A DNA stretch of 64,000 nt, from the NCBI RefSeq assembly GCF_000011245.1, contig NC_004193.1, positions 2,148,501 through 2,212,500 on the forward strand, in the 5' to 3' direction. This document shows positions 1 through 9,082 of the stretch, in pieces (position 1 is the first letter of the stretch; each line of letters starts with the position of its first letter). Source of the DNA: Oceanobacillus iheyensis HTE831. Its GTDB lineage: Bacteria; Bacillota; Bacilli; Bacillales; Amphibacillaceae. The notes beneath the pieces were generated by a model. The model was not told where the DNA came from, did not search any database, and saw only the letters and a list, made by a program, of their open reading frames with translations. The position numbers and the translations under genes are program-made.

Positions 1-210
1 TAATATAGATAATGAGATTAGTTATTTTTATCATGGTAATTTATCATACGTATAAAAAATTCTAGAATGAACAAAGACAGATATACTGTTAATATACCGA
101 ATGCTATTACTCTGATAAGTATCGATTAAGTTGTAAAGTGGCTTCTCTTCACTGAAAATAAGCTTACTTTATCGATCTTTATATACATGATCAAAGAAAG
201 GATGGAATGG

Positions 211-651
211 ATGTCAAAAAAGTACCAAACGTTTGATGTACCTCAATTAGACAATTTACATACACCAGGAGCGGGTTATGACATCCTGCGTTATATTGGA
301 TTACCAGAATTATTTGGGGAAGAGAAAGATACACTGTTATATTTTTTAGGGAAAAATATTGCAAGAAAATTTAATATGAATACCTTAGAAGACATTATTT
401 TATTTTTTGAGAAAAGTGGTTGGGGAACACTCGAACTCATTAAAAGTAAAAGGAAAGAAAGAGTATTCCAACTACTATCTGATTCAATAGTTCTGCGAAT
501 CAATTCCGAAATCGATACTGAATTTCGTTTAGAAGCTGGATTTTTAGCTGAAGCAATTCAGCAAATCGAAGGAACAGAATGTGAATGCGTAGAGTCGATA
601 AATAAACGAATTAAACAAGTTGAATTTACCGTTCACCTAACAGATGAGTAA
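211..651 (+). CDS. yslB: YslB family protein (DUF2507)
   Basis: A 146-residue cytoplasmic protein that I recognise as the YslB/DUF2507 family of Bacillaceae from the N-terminal run around GYDILRYIGLP and the C-terminal CECVESINKRIKQVEF segment. Its biochemical role is not established. An in-frame ATG lies 8 codons upstream at 187, but the AAAGGA-type ribosome binding site at about 197-202 sits at the correct distance from the ATG at 211, so 211 is chosen. No membrane segment or signal peptide is visible. It stands alone, convergent with uvrC, and shares a bidirectional terminator with it. In B. subtilis the homologue also lies near uvrC. Confidence 0.85.
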   Translation: MSKKYQTFDVPQLDNLHTPGAGYDILRYIGLPELFGEEKDTLLYFLGKNIARKFNMNTLEDIILFFEKSGWGTLELIKSKRKERVFQLLSDSIVLRINSEIDTEFRLEAGFLAEAIQQIEGTECECVESINKRIKQVEFTVHLTDE

Positions 652-664
652 ACTACATATTAAA

Positions 665-702
665 TAAAAAGCCACAAGATCTAGAAATTCTTGTGGTTTT
701 TT
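665..702. terminator. Bidirectional terminator between yslB and uvrC
   Basis: An 8-bp stem, CCACAAGA (672-679) with TCTTGTGG (689-696), is flanked by an A-rich tract on the left and a T run on the right, so it can end transcription from both converging genes. Confidence 0.8.
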
Positions 703-746
703 AAATTAAATCTAGCACGTATGAAATTGGCTCAAATAATCATGAT

Positions 747-2537
747 TTACGTTTCATCATCATTTGGTGAGTTTAAATGATTCAATACTAATTCAGCTAT
801 ATTACTTGGAATCCCCAATTTCCTCATATCTTCAATAGATGCTTTTTTTATTTGATTAATCGATTTAAAGTGTGAAAGTAACAGTTTTCTTCTCTTTTCA
901 CCAACACCCGGAATCTTATCTAATTCAGACTGAAATAAGCTCTTCCCTCTTAATTGGCGATGGAATGTAATTGCAAATCGATGTACTTCGTCTTGAATTC
1001 GCTGTACAAGGTAAAAAGCTTGAGATTGTCTTTCTAATGGAACAACTATAGGTGGCATTCCATATAACAGTTCACTTGTTTTATGACGATCATCTTTGGC
1101 TAGTCCTGCTAATGGTATATCTAAACCTAACTCATCTTCTAAAACTTCTAACGCTGCGGACATTTGACCTTTTCCCCCGTCAACGATAATCAAATCTGGT
1201 AATGGTAAATTTTCTTTCAAGACACGCGAATATCGCCTTCGAACCACTTCCCGCATCGTATCATAATCATCGGGGCCTTTTACATCCCGAATCTTATATT
1301 TACGATATTCTTTTTTATTTGGCTTCCCGTCTTCAAAAACAATCATTGCAGAGACTGGATCAGTACCTTGTATATTCGAGTTATCAAAAGCTTCTATTCG
1401 ATGTGGTGTCTCTATATTTAATTGTTCACCTAAATCTTCTATAGCTTGAATTGTTCGTTCTTCATCTTTTTCAATTAATTGAAATTTTTCATTTAAAGAA
1501 ATCTCTGCATTTTTAACAGCTAATTGTACCAGTTCTTTTTTTCTTCCTCTTAATGGTATATGCACCTGTATCTCTAACACTTTAGCTAATAATTCGTTGT
1601 CGATACCAACCGGAACTAATACTTGTTTTGGCTTCAAATGATTTTCATGTAAATAAAATCTTCCGATAAAGCTGACTATTGTTTCTTCAGGACTATCAAA
1701 AAATGGAAAAACACTGGTATCTCTTTCAATTAATTTCCCTTGTCGTATGAAGAATACTTGGACACACATCCATCCCTTATCATAGCTATAACCAAAGATA
1801 TCCCTATCCATTTGATCAGTCAATGTCATTTTTTGCTGTTCCATTGTAGCATCGATATGTTGTATTGTGTCCCTTATCTCTTTCGCTCGTTCAAAATTTA
1901 ACGCTTCGCTTGCCTTTTGCATTTCCCCTGCTAAATTTTTTCGTATATCTTTAAATCCACCCTGCAAAAAAGAGCTAATCTCTTGAACTATTTCTTGATA
2001 TTCTTTTACGGAAGGTGGATTTTCCGCACAAGCTTTGCACTGTCCCATATGATAATAAAGACAGGGCCTCCCCGAGGGGTTATTACATTTTCGCAAAGGA
2101 TACATTCGATCTAGAAGTTTTTTTGTTTCCCGAGCGGCTATTACGTTGGGATAAGGTCCAAAGTACTTACCCTTATCTTTTTTTAATCGTCGAGTAACAA
2201 TTAAACGAGGATGCCTTTCTGAGGTGATTTTCAAATAAGGATACGATTTATCATCCTTTAACATGACATTATACCTAGGATCATATTTTTTAATTAAATT
2301 CATTTCCAAAATCAATGCTTCAATCTCTGAAGAAGTAACCATGTACTCAAAATCTCTAATTTCTTGAACTAATCGTTGTGTTTTCCTATCATTTGCACCT
2401 CTAAAATACGATCTTACTCTATTTCTTAATTTTTTTGATTTCCCAACATAAATAACAGTCCCATTTTTATCTTTCATTAAATAACAACCTGGTTGTTGTG
2501 GCAATATAGACAGTTTTTTCTCTATATTTTCATTCAT
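747..2537 (-). CDS. uvrC: UvrABC system protein C (excinuclease subunit)
   Basis: This nuclease subunit makes both incisions around a lesion in nucleotide excision repair, after UvrA and UvrB load. The 596-residue length matches the usual size of about 595. A GIY-YIG nuclease domain occupies about residues 12-90 (YLMKD, then [13 protein letters not shown]). A cysteine cluster at about 150-170 fits the iron-sulphur ligands described for UvrC. A UVR domain follows near 200-235 ([13 protein letters not shown]), then the RNase H-like second nuclease with AFDNSNIQG at about 385, and C-terminal helix-hairpin-helix motifs near 545-590 ([13 protein letters not shown]). The frame opens at a TTG (2546), but AAGGA is 10 bases before the ATG at 2537, which is preferred. 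It appears to be transcribed alone, after trxA. Confidence 0.95.
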   Translation of the reverse strand: MNENIEKKLSILPQQPGCYLMKDKNGTVIYVGKSKKLRNRVRSYFRGANDRKTQRLVQEIRDFEYMVTSSEIEALILEMNLIKKYDPRYNVMLKDDKSYPYLKITSERHPRLIVTRRLKKDKGKYFGPYPNVIAARETKKLLDRMYPLRKCNNPSGRPCLYYHMGQCKACAENPPSVKEYQEIVQEISSFLQGGFKDIRKNLAGEMQKASEALNFERAKEIRDTIQHIDATMEQQKMTLTDQMDRDIFGYSYDKGWMCVQVFFIRQGKLIERDTSVFPFFDSPEETIVSFIGRFYLHENHLKPKQVLVPVGIDNELLAKVLEIQVHIPLRGRKKELVQLAVKNAEISLNEKFQLIEKDEERTIQAIEDLGEQLNIETPHRIEAFDNSNIQGTDPVSAMIVFEDGKPNKKEYRKYKIRDVKGPDDYDTMREVVRRRYSRVLKENLPLPDLIIVDGGKGQMSAALEVLEDELGLDIPLAGLAKDDRHKTSELLYGMPPIVVPLERQSQAFYLVQRIQDEVHRFAITFHRQLRGKSLFQSELDKIPGVGEKRRKLLLSHFKSINQIKKASIEDMRKLGIPSNIAELVLNHLNSPNDDET

Positions 2538-2646
2538 AAGCGTCAAATCCTTTATTCATCGATAAGAACGATAATAATTACTTTCTGCAAATGTGAGTTA
2601 GTACAGTTTGTACATTGCTCATCAGTATGTTTATTTGTTTAATTAG

Positions 2647-2685
2647 AAAATCCCTTATCAGCAATAATGACAGACAAGGGATTTT
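2647..2685 (-). terminator. Terminator downstream of trxA
   Basis: A 10-bp stem, AAAATCCCTT (2647-2656) with AAGGGATTTT (2676-2685), has A/T runs in its base. It lies between trxA and uvrC and probably ends trxA transcripts. Confidence 0.65.
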
Positions 2686-2739
2686 TCTCTATTTCTTATA
2701 ATTATACAGGTATTCAGTTACAACACCAAGTAAATTCTC

Positions 2740-3054
2740 TTACGCGTGTTTGTTTATAAGATCCTCTAATGCTTCTTTCGGCTGGAATCCAATAACTTGA
2801 TCCACTACATCCCCATCTTTGAATAATAGTAATGTTGGGATGCTCATTACTCCAAATTTACCTGCAGTTTCTTGATTTTCATCTACATCTAATTTAACAA
2901 TTTGTACTTTTTCTTCCATCTCACCATCAATTTCTTCTAGTACTGGTGCAATCATTTTACAAGGTCCACACCACGGTGCCCAAAAATCAGCCAATACAAG
3001 ACCTTTTGAAGTTTCTTCTGTAAAGTTTTGATCAGTTACATGCTTAATAGCCAT
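2740..3054 (-). CDS. trxA: Thioredoxin
   Basis: A small cytoplasmic dithiol-disulphide oxidoreductase that reduces ribonucleotide reductase, peroxiredoxins and other disulphide proteins. The 104 residues form one thioredoxin fold with the classical WCGPC active site (cysteines 29 and 32) and the conserved cis-proline in SIPTLLLF near residue 74. The start is well fixed by a near-perfect AAGGAGGT ribosome binding site just upstream of the ATG, which suggests high expression. It lies between etfA and uvrC, as in B. subtilis, but has its own downstream terminator and a 290-base upstream gap, so it is probably a separate unit. Confidence 0.97.
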   Translation of the reverse strand: MAIKHVTDQNFTEETSKGLVLADFWAPWCGPCKMIAPVLEEIDGEMEEKVQIVKLDVDENQETAGKFGVMSIPTLLLFKDGDVVDQVIGFQPKEALEDLINKHA

Positions 3055-3284
3055 TATTTGTTACCTCCTTAAAAAACAAATTCATCAAGCTTCATCTAAA
3101 GCTTATTATGAGTATATCACCCATGGCATATACTTCCTAATAGTTTGCTTATCTTTATGTAATAAATTTACGTTGGTATTTCTATGCACTCTTTGATAAC
3201 AAACACAGGCCTGTAAATAATCGCTACATACGATTCAGCTCCTGTTTTTTGAGAAATTGTTGAATTTTAGATGAGTATTATTAA

Positions 3285-3339
3285 AGACAATAGGGTTAGC
3301 TATTAATCTATGAAAGCTTTCATGCAAACCCTATTGTCT
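3285..3339 (-). terminator. Terminator of the fadR-fadB-etfBA operon
   Basis: A perfect 13-bp stem, arms 3285-3297 and 3327-3339, encloses an inner palindrome (ATGAAAGCTTTCAT). It lies just past the etfA stop codon. The following tract on the minus strand is T/A-rich rather than a pure T run. Confidence 0.7.
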
Positions 3340-3345
3340 CTTAGA

Positions 3346-4317
3346 TTAAACTGTCACTTTAACTTTTTTTATTTCTTCAATAAGCAATGGAATGACTTCA
3401 AATAGATCTCCAACTATACCATAATCCGCTACATTAAAAATATTGGATTCAGGATCCTTGTTTATAGCAACGATTACTTTCGAGTTTGACATCCCCGCTA
3501 AGTGTTGGATCGCTCCAGATATTCCTACTGCAATATATAAATCTGGAGTTACTACTTTACCAGTTTGACCAATTTGAAGTGCATAATCACAGTAGTCTGC
3601 ATCACATGCACCACGTGAAGCACCAACTGCACCTCCAAGTACTTCCGCTAATTCATATAATGGTTTGAAGCCATCCGCACTTTTTACACCTCTACCACCT
3701 GCTACAATTACATTTGCTTCAGATAAATCCACTCCTTCAGATGCTTTTCTAATAACATCTTTAATTACTGTTCGTAAATCAGTAATATTCACATCTACAG
3801 AGCTAACTTCTCCTGATCTAGATCCATCTTTCTCAAGCGCAGGTATATTGTTTGGACGTATTGTTATAAAAGTAATCCCATCCGTGATAACCTTTTTTTC
3901 AAATGCTTTTCCAGAATAAATCGGACGTACAAATACACCATCATCTTCGATATCTACCACATCGGATACAAGTCCAGTGTTTAATTTACTAGCAATTTTT
4001 GGAGTTAAATCTTTTCCAATCGAAGTGTGTCCCATAACTATTCCTGTAGGAGATTCATTATTAACCACTTCCATAACTGCTTGCCCATAACCTTCTGATG
4101 TATACGTTTTCAAATTATCGTGAGAAACTACAATCACACGATCAGCACCGTAAGCAATTAATGATTGACCTTGGCTTTCAATATCTCCACTACCTATTAA
4201 CAGCCCTACAATTTCTGCATTATGATCAATCTTTTTAGCAGCAGCAATCGCTTCGTATGAAACGTTACGTACTTCGTCATCTCTCAATTCACCAATTACT
4301 AAAATTTTGTCGCTCAT
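3346..4317 (-). CDS. etfA: Electron transfer flavoprotein subunit alpha
   Basis: The alpha subunit of the FAD-containing heterodimer that takes electrons from acyl-CoA dehydrogenases during beta-oxidation and passes them toward the menaquinone pool. The 323-residue length is normal. The N-terminal half is the ETF fold. The C-terminal half carries the FAD-binding signature: GGRGV near 208, GASRGACD near 233, VGISGAIQHLAGM near 265 and NKDPESNIFNVADYGIVGD near 287. It is the last gene of fadR-fadB-etfB-etfA, 28 bases after etfB, and is followed by a strong terminator. Regulation is expected through the FadR operator upstream of fadR. Confidence 0.96.
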   Translation of the reverse strand: MSDKILVIGELRDDEVRNVSYEAIAAAKKIDHNAEIVGLLIGSGDIESQGQSLIAYGADRVIVVSHDNLKTYTSEGYGQAVMEVVNNESPTGIVMGHTSIGKDLTPKIASKLNTGLVSDVVDIEDDGVFVRPIYSGKAFEKKVITDGITFITIRPNNIPALEKDGSRSGEVSSVDVNITDLRTVIKDVIRKASEGVDLSEANVIVAGGRGVKSADGFKPLYELAEVLGGAVGASRGACDADYCDYALQIGQTGKVVTPDLYIAVGISGAIQHLAGMSNSKVIVAINKDPESNIFNVADYGIVGDLFEVIPLLIEEIKKVKVTV

Positions 4318-4345
4318 TATTTAAGCCCCTTTCTGCAATAAAACA

Positions 4346-5119
4346 TTAAAGTACTTTTTTCTCGTTTTTCAATAAGGATACTAATTCTTTCACTTGATCA
4401 GCAGGTTCCCCTTCGAGAATTTTACCCGCTTCTTTTTCCGGCGGAAGATATACTTCTACTGTTTTTGTTTTTGCTTCCACATCATCTTCATCCAAATCTA
4501 AATCGTCAATTTCAATTTCTTCCAATGGTTTTTTCTTCGCTTTCATTATACCTGGTAAAGAAGGATAACGTGGTTCGTTTAAACCTTGTTGACAAGTAAC
4601 TAACAGGGGTAAACTTGTTTCAATAATTTCCACATCCCCTTCTACATCTTTTTCAATTGAAGCTGTATCGTCATCAATCTTTAAGCTAGTTATTGTAGAA
4701 ACGTAAGGAATATCTAACAGTGCTGCTAAACGTGGCCCGACTTGCCCACTGGCTTCATCAATTGCTACATTACCCGCTAGAATTAAGTCTACTTCTTTAT
4801 CTTCAAAAAATGCTTCTAAAATTTTAGCAGTAGTATATTGATCTCCATTTTCAATATCTTCTTCTGTATTTATCAAGACAGCTTTATCAGCACCCATTGC
4901 TAAAGCAGTACGTAATTGTTTTTCAGACTCTTCATCACCAACTGTAACTACAGTAACCTCTCCACCATGTTCATCACGCTGCACGATAGCTTCTTCCACT
5001 GCATATTCATCATAAGGATTTATGATGAATTCGGCACTATCATCTTCAATTCTACCGCCTGAAACAGTAATTTTTTCTTCTGTATCAAAAGTTTTCTTTA
5101 AAAGTACATATATATTCAT
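4346..5119 (-). CDS. etfB: Electron transfer flavoprotein subunit beta
   Basis: The beta subunit of the electron transfer flavoprotein, partner of the adjacent alpha subunit; in known members it binds AMP structurally. At 257 residues it matches the family. Typical elements are the N-terminal MNIYVLLKKTFDTEEKI start, NPYDEYAVEEA near residue 36, the AGNVAIDEASGQVGPRLA segment near 118 and the recognition-loop region LPLLVTCQQGLNEPRYPSLP near 170. It lies between fadB (24 bases upstream) and etfA (28 bases downstream), so co-translation is likely. Confidence 0.96.
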   Translation of the reverse strand: MNIYVLLKKTFDTEEKITVSGGRIEDDSAEFIINPYDEYAVEEAIVQRDEHGGEVTVVTVGDEESEKQLRTALAMGADKAVLINTEEDIENGDQYTTAKILEAFFEDKEVDLILAGNVAIDEASGQVGPRLAALLDIPYVSTITSLKIDDDTASIEKDVEGDVEIIETSLPLLVTCQQGLNEPRYPSLPGIMKAKKKPLEEIEIDDLDLDEDDVEAKTKTVEVYLPPEKEAGKILEGEPADQVKELVSLLKNEKKVL

Positions 5120-5143
5120 TTAACTTCCTCCTAAACTACGAAT

Positions 5144-5917
5144 CTATTTATCTTGGAAATTTGGTTCTCGTTTTTCAATAAATGCTGTGACACCTTCTTT
5201 TGCATCTTCAGACCCAAATACCCTGCCAAAAGACTTTGCTTCTTCCTTTACACCTTTTGAGAGTTGATCTTTATTTGCATATGGAACTAAATGCATTATC
5301 TCTGAAATACCAGGCTTACTTTTCATAGTAATTTTATTCGCAATGTTCATTGCTTTTTGCAGCAATTCTTCTTCTGGAACTACATGATTCGCCAATCCCC
5401 AATCAGCAGCCTGCTGTCCACTTATTGGTTCCCCTGTTAATATCATTTCATAAGCTCGTGCATTCCCGATAAGTCGTGGTAAACGTTGAGTTCCTGCAAA
5501 ACCAGGAATGATACCCAAATTCATTTCTGGTAATCCTAACTTTGTATTCTCAGTAACTAATCGAATATGACATGACATTGCAAGTTCAAGACCCCCACCA
5601 AGCGCAGCTCCATGTATAGCTGCAATTACAGGGATAGAAAAATGTTCTACACGATCAAATACGTTTTGCCCATTATTGGCAAGAGATTCATATTCAGATG
5701 CATGTTGATATCCAGTGAATTCTTTAATATCTGCTCCAGCAGAGAAGAATCTACCTTCACCCGAAATAACAACTGCCTTCGCTTTACCTTCTTCTTCTAT
5801 TTGATTAAGTCGTTCATTGAGTTGTTTCAATATTGCCCCTGATAACGCATTGGCAGGTGGACTTTGAATAGTCAAACAGGCAACTTGATCTTTTAATTCA
5901 AAAGCTATTAACGTCAA
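5144..5917 (-). CDS. fadB: Enoyl-CoA hydratase (beta-oxidation)
   Basis: A crotonase-family hydratase that adds water across trans-2-enoyl-CoA in fatty acid beta-oxidation. Crotonase signatures are visible: SGEGRFFSAGADIKEF near residues 55-70 and IHGAALGGGLELAMSCH near 105-120, which form the oxyanion hole. The two catalytic-type glutamates lie in LPEMNLGIIPGFAGTQRLPR near 130-150. The frame opens at GTG 5926, but that codon is part of the GAGGTG Shine-Dalgarno, so TTG at 5917 (257 residues) is preferred. It sits between fadR and etfB in a tight operon, matching the B. subtilis FadR regulon order. Confidence 0.9.
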   Translation of the reverse strand: MTLIAFELKDQVACLTIQSPPANALSGAILKQLNERLNQIEEEGKAKAVVISGEGRFFSAGADIKEFTGYQHASEYESLANNGQNVFDRVEHFSIPVIAAIHGAALGGGLELAMSCHIRLVTENTKLGLPEMNLGIIPGFAGTQRLPRLIGNARAYEMILTGEPISGQQAADWGLANHVVPEEELLQKAMNIANKITMKSKPGISEIMHLVPYANKDQLSKGVKEEAKSFGRVFGSEDAKEGVTAFIEKREPNFQDK

Positions 5918-5944
5918 TGTTGGCACCTCTTCTCCCTTTTAATA

Positions 5945-6532
5945 TTAAGATTCATATACTAAGGCACCAATTATTAATGCATGTGCCTCAGGAACCATAC
6001 GAATCAAATTATATTTTTGTTCTTTCATTACCCAGTTCGTAACGATTTCATCTAAGGTACCAAATATCATTTGCCTTACAAGTGGTATATTTAACCCTTC
6101 ACGAAATTCACCTAACTCCATACCTTCTTCGACGATCTGATCGATCATGGTCAAATATGGTTTTAATACTTGATTAATTTTTAGGCGTAAAGATAAATTT
6201 GACTGTCTTAATTCTAACTGAGTTACTATCGCTAGATGATAATCTGCAGATAATTGACTAAAATGCATTTCTATGAGTTTCAACAATTTGTCAGATACGT
6301 TGTCTTTCCCTTTAATGGCATCTGCTATTTTGTCTACAAATTGCCCCATTTTTTGTTCAAAAACAGAAACTAATATATCTTCTTTGTTTTTAAAATAAAG
6401 ATAGATCGTTCCATCTGCAACCCCTGCCTCACGGGCTATCTTAGATACTTGTGACCCATGATAGCCATTTTCAGCGATAACTTTAACTGCTGCTTCGATT
6501 ATTTGATGATATTTTGGTTTTTGATTATTCAT
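5945..6532 (-). CDS. fadR: TetR family fatty acid degradation regulator FadR
   Basis: A 195-residue repressor with an N-terminal TetR helix-turn-helix at about residues 8-55 (AENGYHGSQVSKIAREAGVA, then DGTIYLYFKNKEDIL) and a C-terminal ligand domain. In B. subtilis the homologue represses beta-oxidation genes and is released by long-chain acyl-CoA. Here it is the first gene of fadR-fadB-etfB-etfA. A consensus promoter with a palindrome over the predicted transcription start lies directly upstream, which implies autoregulation of the whole operon. The ATG follows a good AAGGAG site. Ligand specificity is inferred from context. Confidence 0.93.
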   Translation of the reverse strand: MNNQKPKYHQIIEAAVKVIAENGYHGSQVSKIAREAGVADGTIYLYFKNKEDILVSVFEQKMGQFVDKIADAIKGKDNVSDKLLKLIEMHFSQLSADYHLAIVTQLELRQSNLSLRLKINQVLKPYLTMIDQIVEEGMELGEFREGLNIPLVRQMIFGTLDEIVTNWVMKEQKYNLIRMVPEAHALIIGALVYES

Positions 6533-6567
6533 GATTTTCTCCTTAAGATGTGTTTCGCGATACTGAG

Positions 6568-6617
6568 TGAATGATCATTCATAATTTCAATATACATTCC
6601 TCGAATTATTCTGTCAA
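6568..6617 (-). promoter_or_regulatory. Promoter and FadR-type operator of the fadR operon
   Basis: On the minus strand a perfect -35 TTGACA (6612-6617) and a -10 TATATT (6589-6594) are separated by 17 bases. Immediately downstream, over the expected start point, is the perfect 14-bp palindrome TGAATGATCATTCA (6568-6581). The arms match the TGAATGA/TCATTCA arms of the B. subtilis FadR box, although the central spacer is absent here. Confidence 0.85.
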
Positions 6618-6642
6618 TAGATAGCTTGTCTATTTTTTAATG

Positions 6643-6661
6643 AAAAAAGAGCACGAGGCTC
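6643..6661 (-). terminator. Weak terminator after lcfA
   Basis: On the minus strand GAGC (6658-6661) pairs with GCTC (6649-6652) over a 5-base loop, followed by six T. The short stem suggests partial read-through into the fadR operon. Confidence 0.5.
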
Positions 6662-6666
6662 ATCAT

Positions 6667-8382
6667 TTATACAGATGAAACTTCTTCTGTTTGTTTTTCT
6701 TTCTCTTCATCTATCAATTTTCTTCGTAATATTTTTCCTACGGCTGTTTTTGGTAATTCATCACGGAATTCATATATGCGAGGTACTTTAAATGCAGCTA
6801 AGTGTTTTCTTGAATATTCATTTAATTCCTCTTCTGTTAAAGCAGCACCATCTTTTAACACTACATAAGCTTTAACGGTTTCTCCTCGATAAGGATCGGG
6901 AACACCTGCAACGACTGCTTCTTGAACAGATGGATGTTCATATAGCACTTCTTCAACTTCTCTGGGATAAATATTATATCCACTTGCAATAATCATGTCT
7001 TTTTTTCGATCAACTACATAGAAATAGCCATTTTCATCCATGTAACCCATATCACCAGTCATTAACCAGCCTTCTTTTAGAACTTTAGCTGTTTCTTCTT
7101 CGTTTTTCCAATATCCTTTCATAATTTGTGGACCTTTTACAGCTATTTCTCCTACTTCTCCAATCTCGGCTGGCTCTAATTCACCGTCCATTTTAAAAAT
7201 GACTGCATCCGTATCTGGCCAAGGAACTCCGATACTTCCATTAATTCTCTCTTCCCAAACAAAATTAGAATGAGTTACAGGGGACGATTCCGTTAAGCCA
7301 TATCCTTCAACCAATTTTCCACCAGTAATTTTTTCAAATCTTTCCTGAACTTCAATTGGAAGTGGAGCTGATCCACTGATACAAGCCTCAATAGAGGATA
7401 AATCGTATTTTTCTAAATCTGGATGATTAAGCAGACCAATATAGATGGTTGGAGCTCCAGGGAACAAGTTAGGTTTCTGCTTATCTATTGCCTTTAAAAT
7501 ATCAGTAGCGTTAAATTTAGGCATTAGTATGATTTTTGATCCTTTTTTTATCGAAAAGTTCATTACTGTAGTCATTCCATATACATGAAAGAATGGTAAT
7601 ACACCAAGCACAACATTTTGCTTGTTAGACTCCGAATCAACTATTTTGTACAACCATGTTTCACACATCTGTACATTTGAAGTAAGATTATAGTGCGACA
7701 ACATAACTCCCTTCGGATGCCCGGTAGTACCACCAGTATATTGTAATAATGCAATATCCTCTTCTGGATCAATCGTCGATTCTAAATAATCAGCAACAGA
7801 ATGTTCCATTATTTTTTGCCAAACATGTGTATCATTACTTTCTTCTACTTTCACCACCATATTGTATTCTTTCTTTTGAATAAATGGATAAATCAGGTTT
7901 TTGGGAAATGGGAGGTAGTCTTTAATACCTGTAACAATGACATGATCTAATGAGGTATGACTTCGTACCTGGTTCACTCTCGGTAACAATATATCTAAAC
8001 AAATAATTACTGTAGCCTCTGAATCGTTCACTTGGTACGTAAGTTCTCTTTCAGTATATAGAGGATTTGTCTGTACTACCACTGCCCCAGCCATTAAAAT
8101 ACCATAGTAGCTGACTACTGCTTGTGGAGTATTCGGAAGCATGATTGCTACTTTATCTCCTTTTCTTACACCTATGGATTGCAGATAGTTTGCCATCTTC
8201 TTTGCTTCATCATACAATGATTGATAACTTATGTCTTTGCCCATAAAATGAAGCGCTTTCTTTTGACCGTATTTTTTTGCGCTCTCTGCCAAATCATCAT
8301 AAAGCGGTCTTTTGACATAATCGATGGTTATTGGTATTTCTTTCGGATAACGACTATGCCAAACCTTCTCTTGTTTGACCAT
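6667..8382 (-). CDS. lcfA: Long-chain fatty acid-CoA ligase
   Basis: An adenylate-forming enzyme that activates long-chain fatty acids to acyl-CoA with ATP, feeding the neighbouring beta-oxidation genes. The 571 residues show the ANL superfamily motifs in order: P-loop-like TGGTTGHPKGVMLSH near 216-230, GYGLTESSP near 365, TGDMGYMDENGYFYVVDRKKDMI near 437-460, and the C-terminal lysine region LPKTAVGKILRRKL near 540-555. The ATG follows a strong AAAGGAGGAG site. In B. subtilis lcfA is the first gene of the fadR operon. Here a 134-base gap with its own promoter separates it from fadR, and I see no FadR palindrome directly upstream of lcfA. Confidence 0.94.
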   Translation of the reverse strand: MVKQEKVWHSRYPKEIPITIDYVKRPLYDDLAESAKKYGQKKALHFMGKDISYQSLYDEAKKMANYLQSIGVRKGDKVAIMLPNTPQAVVSYYGILMAGAVVVQTNPLYTERELTYQVNDSEATVIICLDILLPRVNQVRSHTSLDHVIVTGIKDYLPFPKNLIYPFIQKKEYNMVVKVEESNDTHVWQKIMEHSVADYLESTIDPEEDIALLQYTGGTTGHPKGVMLSHYNLTSNVQMCETWLYKIVDSESNKQNVVLGVLPFFHVYGMTTVMNFSIKKGSKIILMPKFNATDILKAIDKQKPNLFPGAPTIYIGLLNHPDLEKYDLSSIEACISGSAPLPIEVQERFEKITGGKLVEGYGLTESSPVTHSNFVWEERINGSIGVPWPDTDAVIFKMDGELEPAEIGEVGEIAVKGPQIMKGYWKNEEETAKVLKEGWLMTGDMGYMDENGYFYVVDRKKDMIIASGYNIYPREVEEVLYEHPSVQEAVVAGVPDPYRGETVKAYVVLKDGAALTEEELNEYSRKHLAAFKVPRIYEFRDELPKTAVGKILRRKLIDEEKEKQTEEVSSV

Positions 8383-8462
8383 AATTTATTCTCCTCCTTT
8401 AGTTAATACTATAACCATTATACCGATTAATTTCTATTTTTTGAATTTTTATTTATATTTTT

Positions 8463-8546
8463 TTATAAAATCAGGTAAAAAATACCTACTACTAGAAACA
8501 CAACCGAAACAGCGATTAAAATTTTCGCTAGTCTATCTAATACCAT
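8463..8546 (-). CDS. 27-residue single-pass membrane microprotein
   Basis: A very short reading frame, ATG at 8546 to TAA at 8463. It encodes an N-terminal MVLDRLAK with two basic residues, then an uninterrupted hydrophobic helix that fills residues 9-27 and ends in FYLIL. An AGGAGGA ribosome binding site overlaps the TAG stop of the upstream yshE gene and sits at the ideal distance, which indicates translational coupling. No function is known to me. The topology would be N-in with almost no extracytoplasmic tail, typical of small regulators of membrane proteins, and yshE is the obvious candidate partner. Confidence 0.65.
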   Translation of the reverse strand: MVLDRLAKILIAVSVVFLVVGIFYLIL

Positions 8547-8558
8547 TTATTTGTCCTC

Positions 8559-8969
8559 CTATCCAACAATACTCGCACCAATTACATAAGCCAATCCTAT
8601 AGATATCACCATTGATATTAATCCTACAGCTTTGTTCCCTTTACCTATTTCTTCATCTACCTTCATTGCAGGAGTTAAGAATTCAAAAATCAAATAACCA
8701 ATCATTAATAAAACAAAACCGTAAATACCCCAGCCTATTGATATCAGCAAACTATCGTTATGTTCAATGGAGAATCGAAAAACAGTTGCTATACCAAATA
8801 ATTTTCCTCCGGTTGCCATTGCCACAGCCACATTACCATTTTTAATTTCATGCCAATTTTTGTACGATGTTACTAATTCAAATATCGCTAAAAACAGTAG
8901 CGTACATAAAATAAACACACTATATCTTGCTGTTGTAACAATAATGATATGCTCCCAGAAGTTTTCCAA
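8559..8969 (-). CDS. yshE: YshE family integral membrane protein (DUF350)
   Basis: A 136-residue membrane protein with four predicted helices: about 15-32, 50-66, 78-98 and 114-133. It has the paired-repeat look of DUF350 proteins, including a KNGNVAVAMATGGKLFGIA segment at about 43-61 echoed by GKGNKAVGLISMVISIGLA at about 108-126. Its function is unknown. Translation starts at TTG (8969) behind a modest AAGGGA site. It lies between mutS2 and lcfA as in B. subtilis, and its stop codon is embedded in the ribosome binding site of a 27-residue membrane peptide. Confidence 0.85.
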   Translation of the reverse strand: MENFWEHIIIVTTARYSVFILCTLLFLAIFELVTSYKNWHEIKNGNVAVAMATGGKLFGIATVFRFSIEHNDSLLISIGWGIYGFVLLMIGYLIFEFLTPAMKVDEEIGKGNKAVGLISMVISIGLAYVIGASIVG

Positions 8970-9001
8970 TTCGGTTCTTCCCTTCTTATGTATAATAAAA
9001 T

Positions 9002-9072
9002 TGAGACAAAACGATAACTTATAACTTTACGTGATTTTGTTTAACGAAATAGTAAAAGCTCGTTTTGTCTCA
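9002..9072 (-). terminator. Terminator after mutS2
   Basis: A perfect 13-bp stem (arms 9002-9014 and 9060-9072), followed on the minus strand by a T/A-rich tract. It has a long AT-rich loop of 45 bases. Confidence 0.6.
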
Positions 9073-9082
9073 GTACAGTAAA

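Noticed and set aside
9..27. Fur-box-like sequence (about 14 of 19 matches to GATAATGATAATCATTATC) at the left edge
   Set aside because: The region is generally AT-rich, the right half is poor, and no iron-related gene lies downstream; yslB is about 180 bases away.
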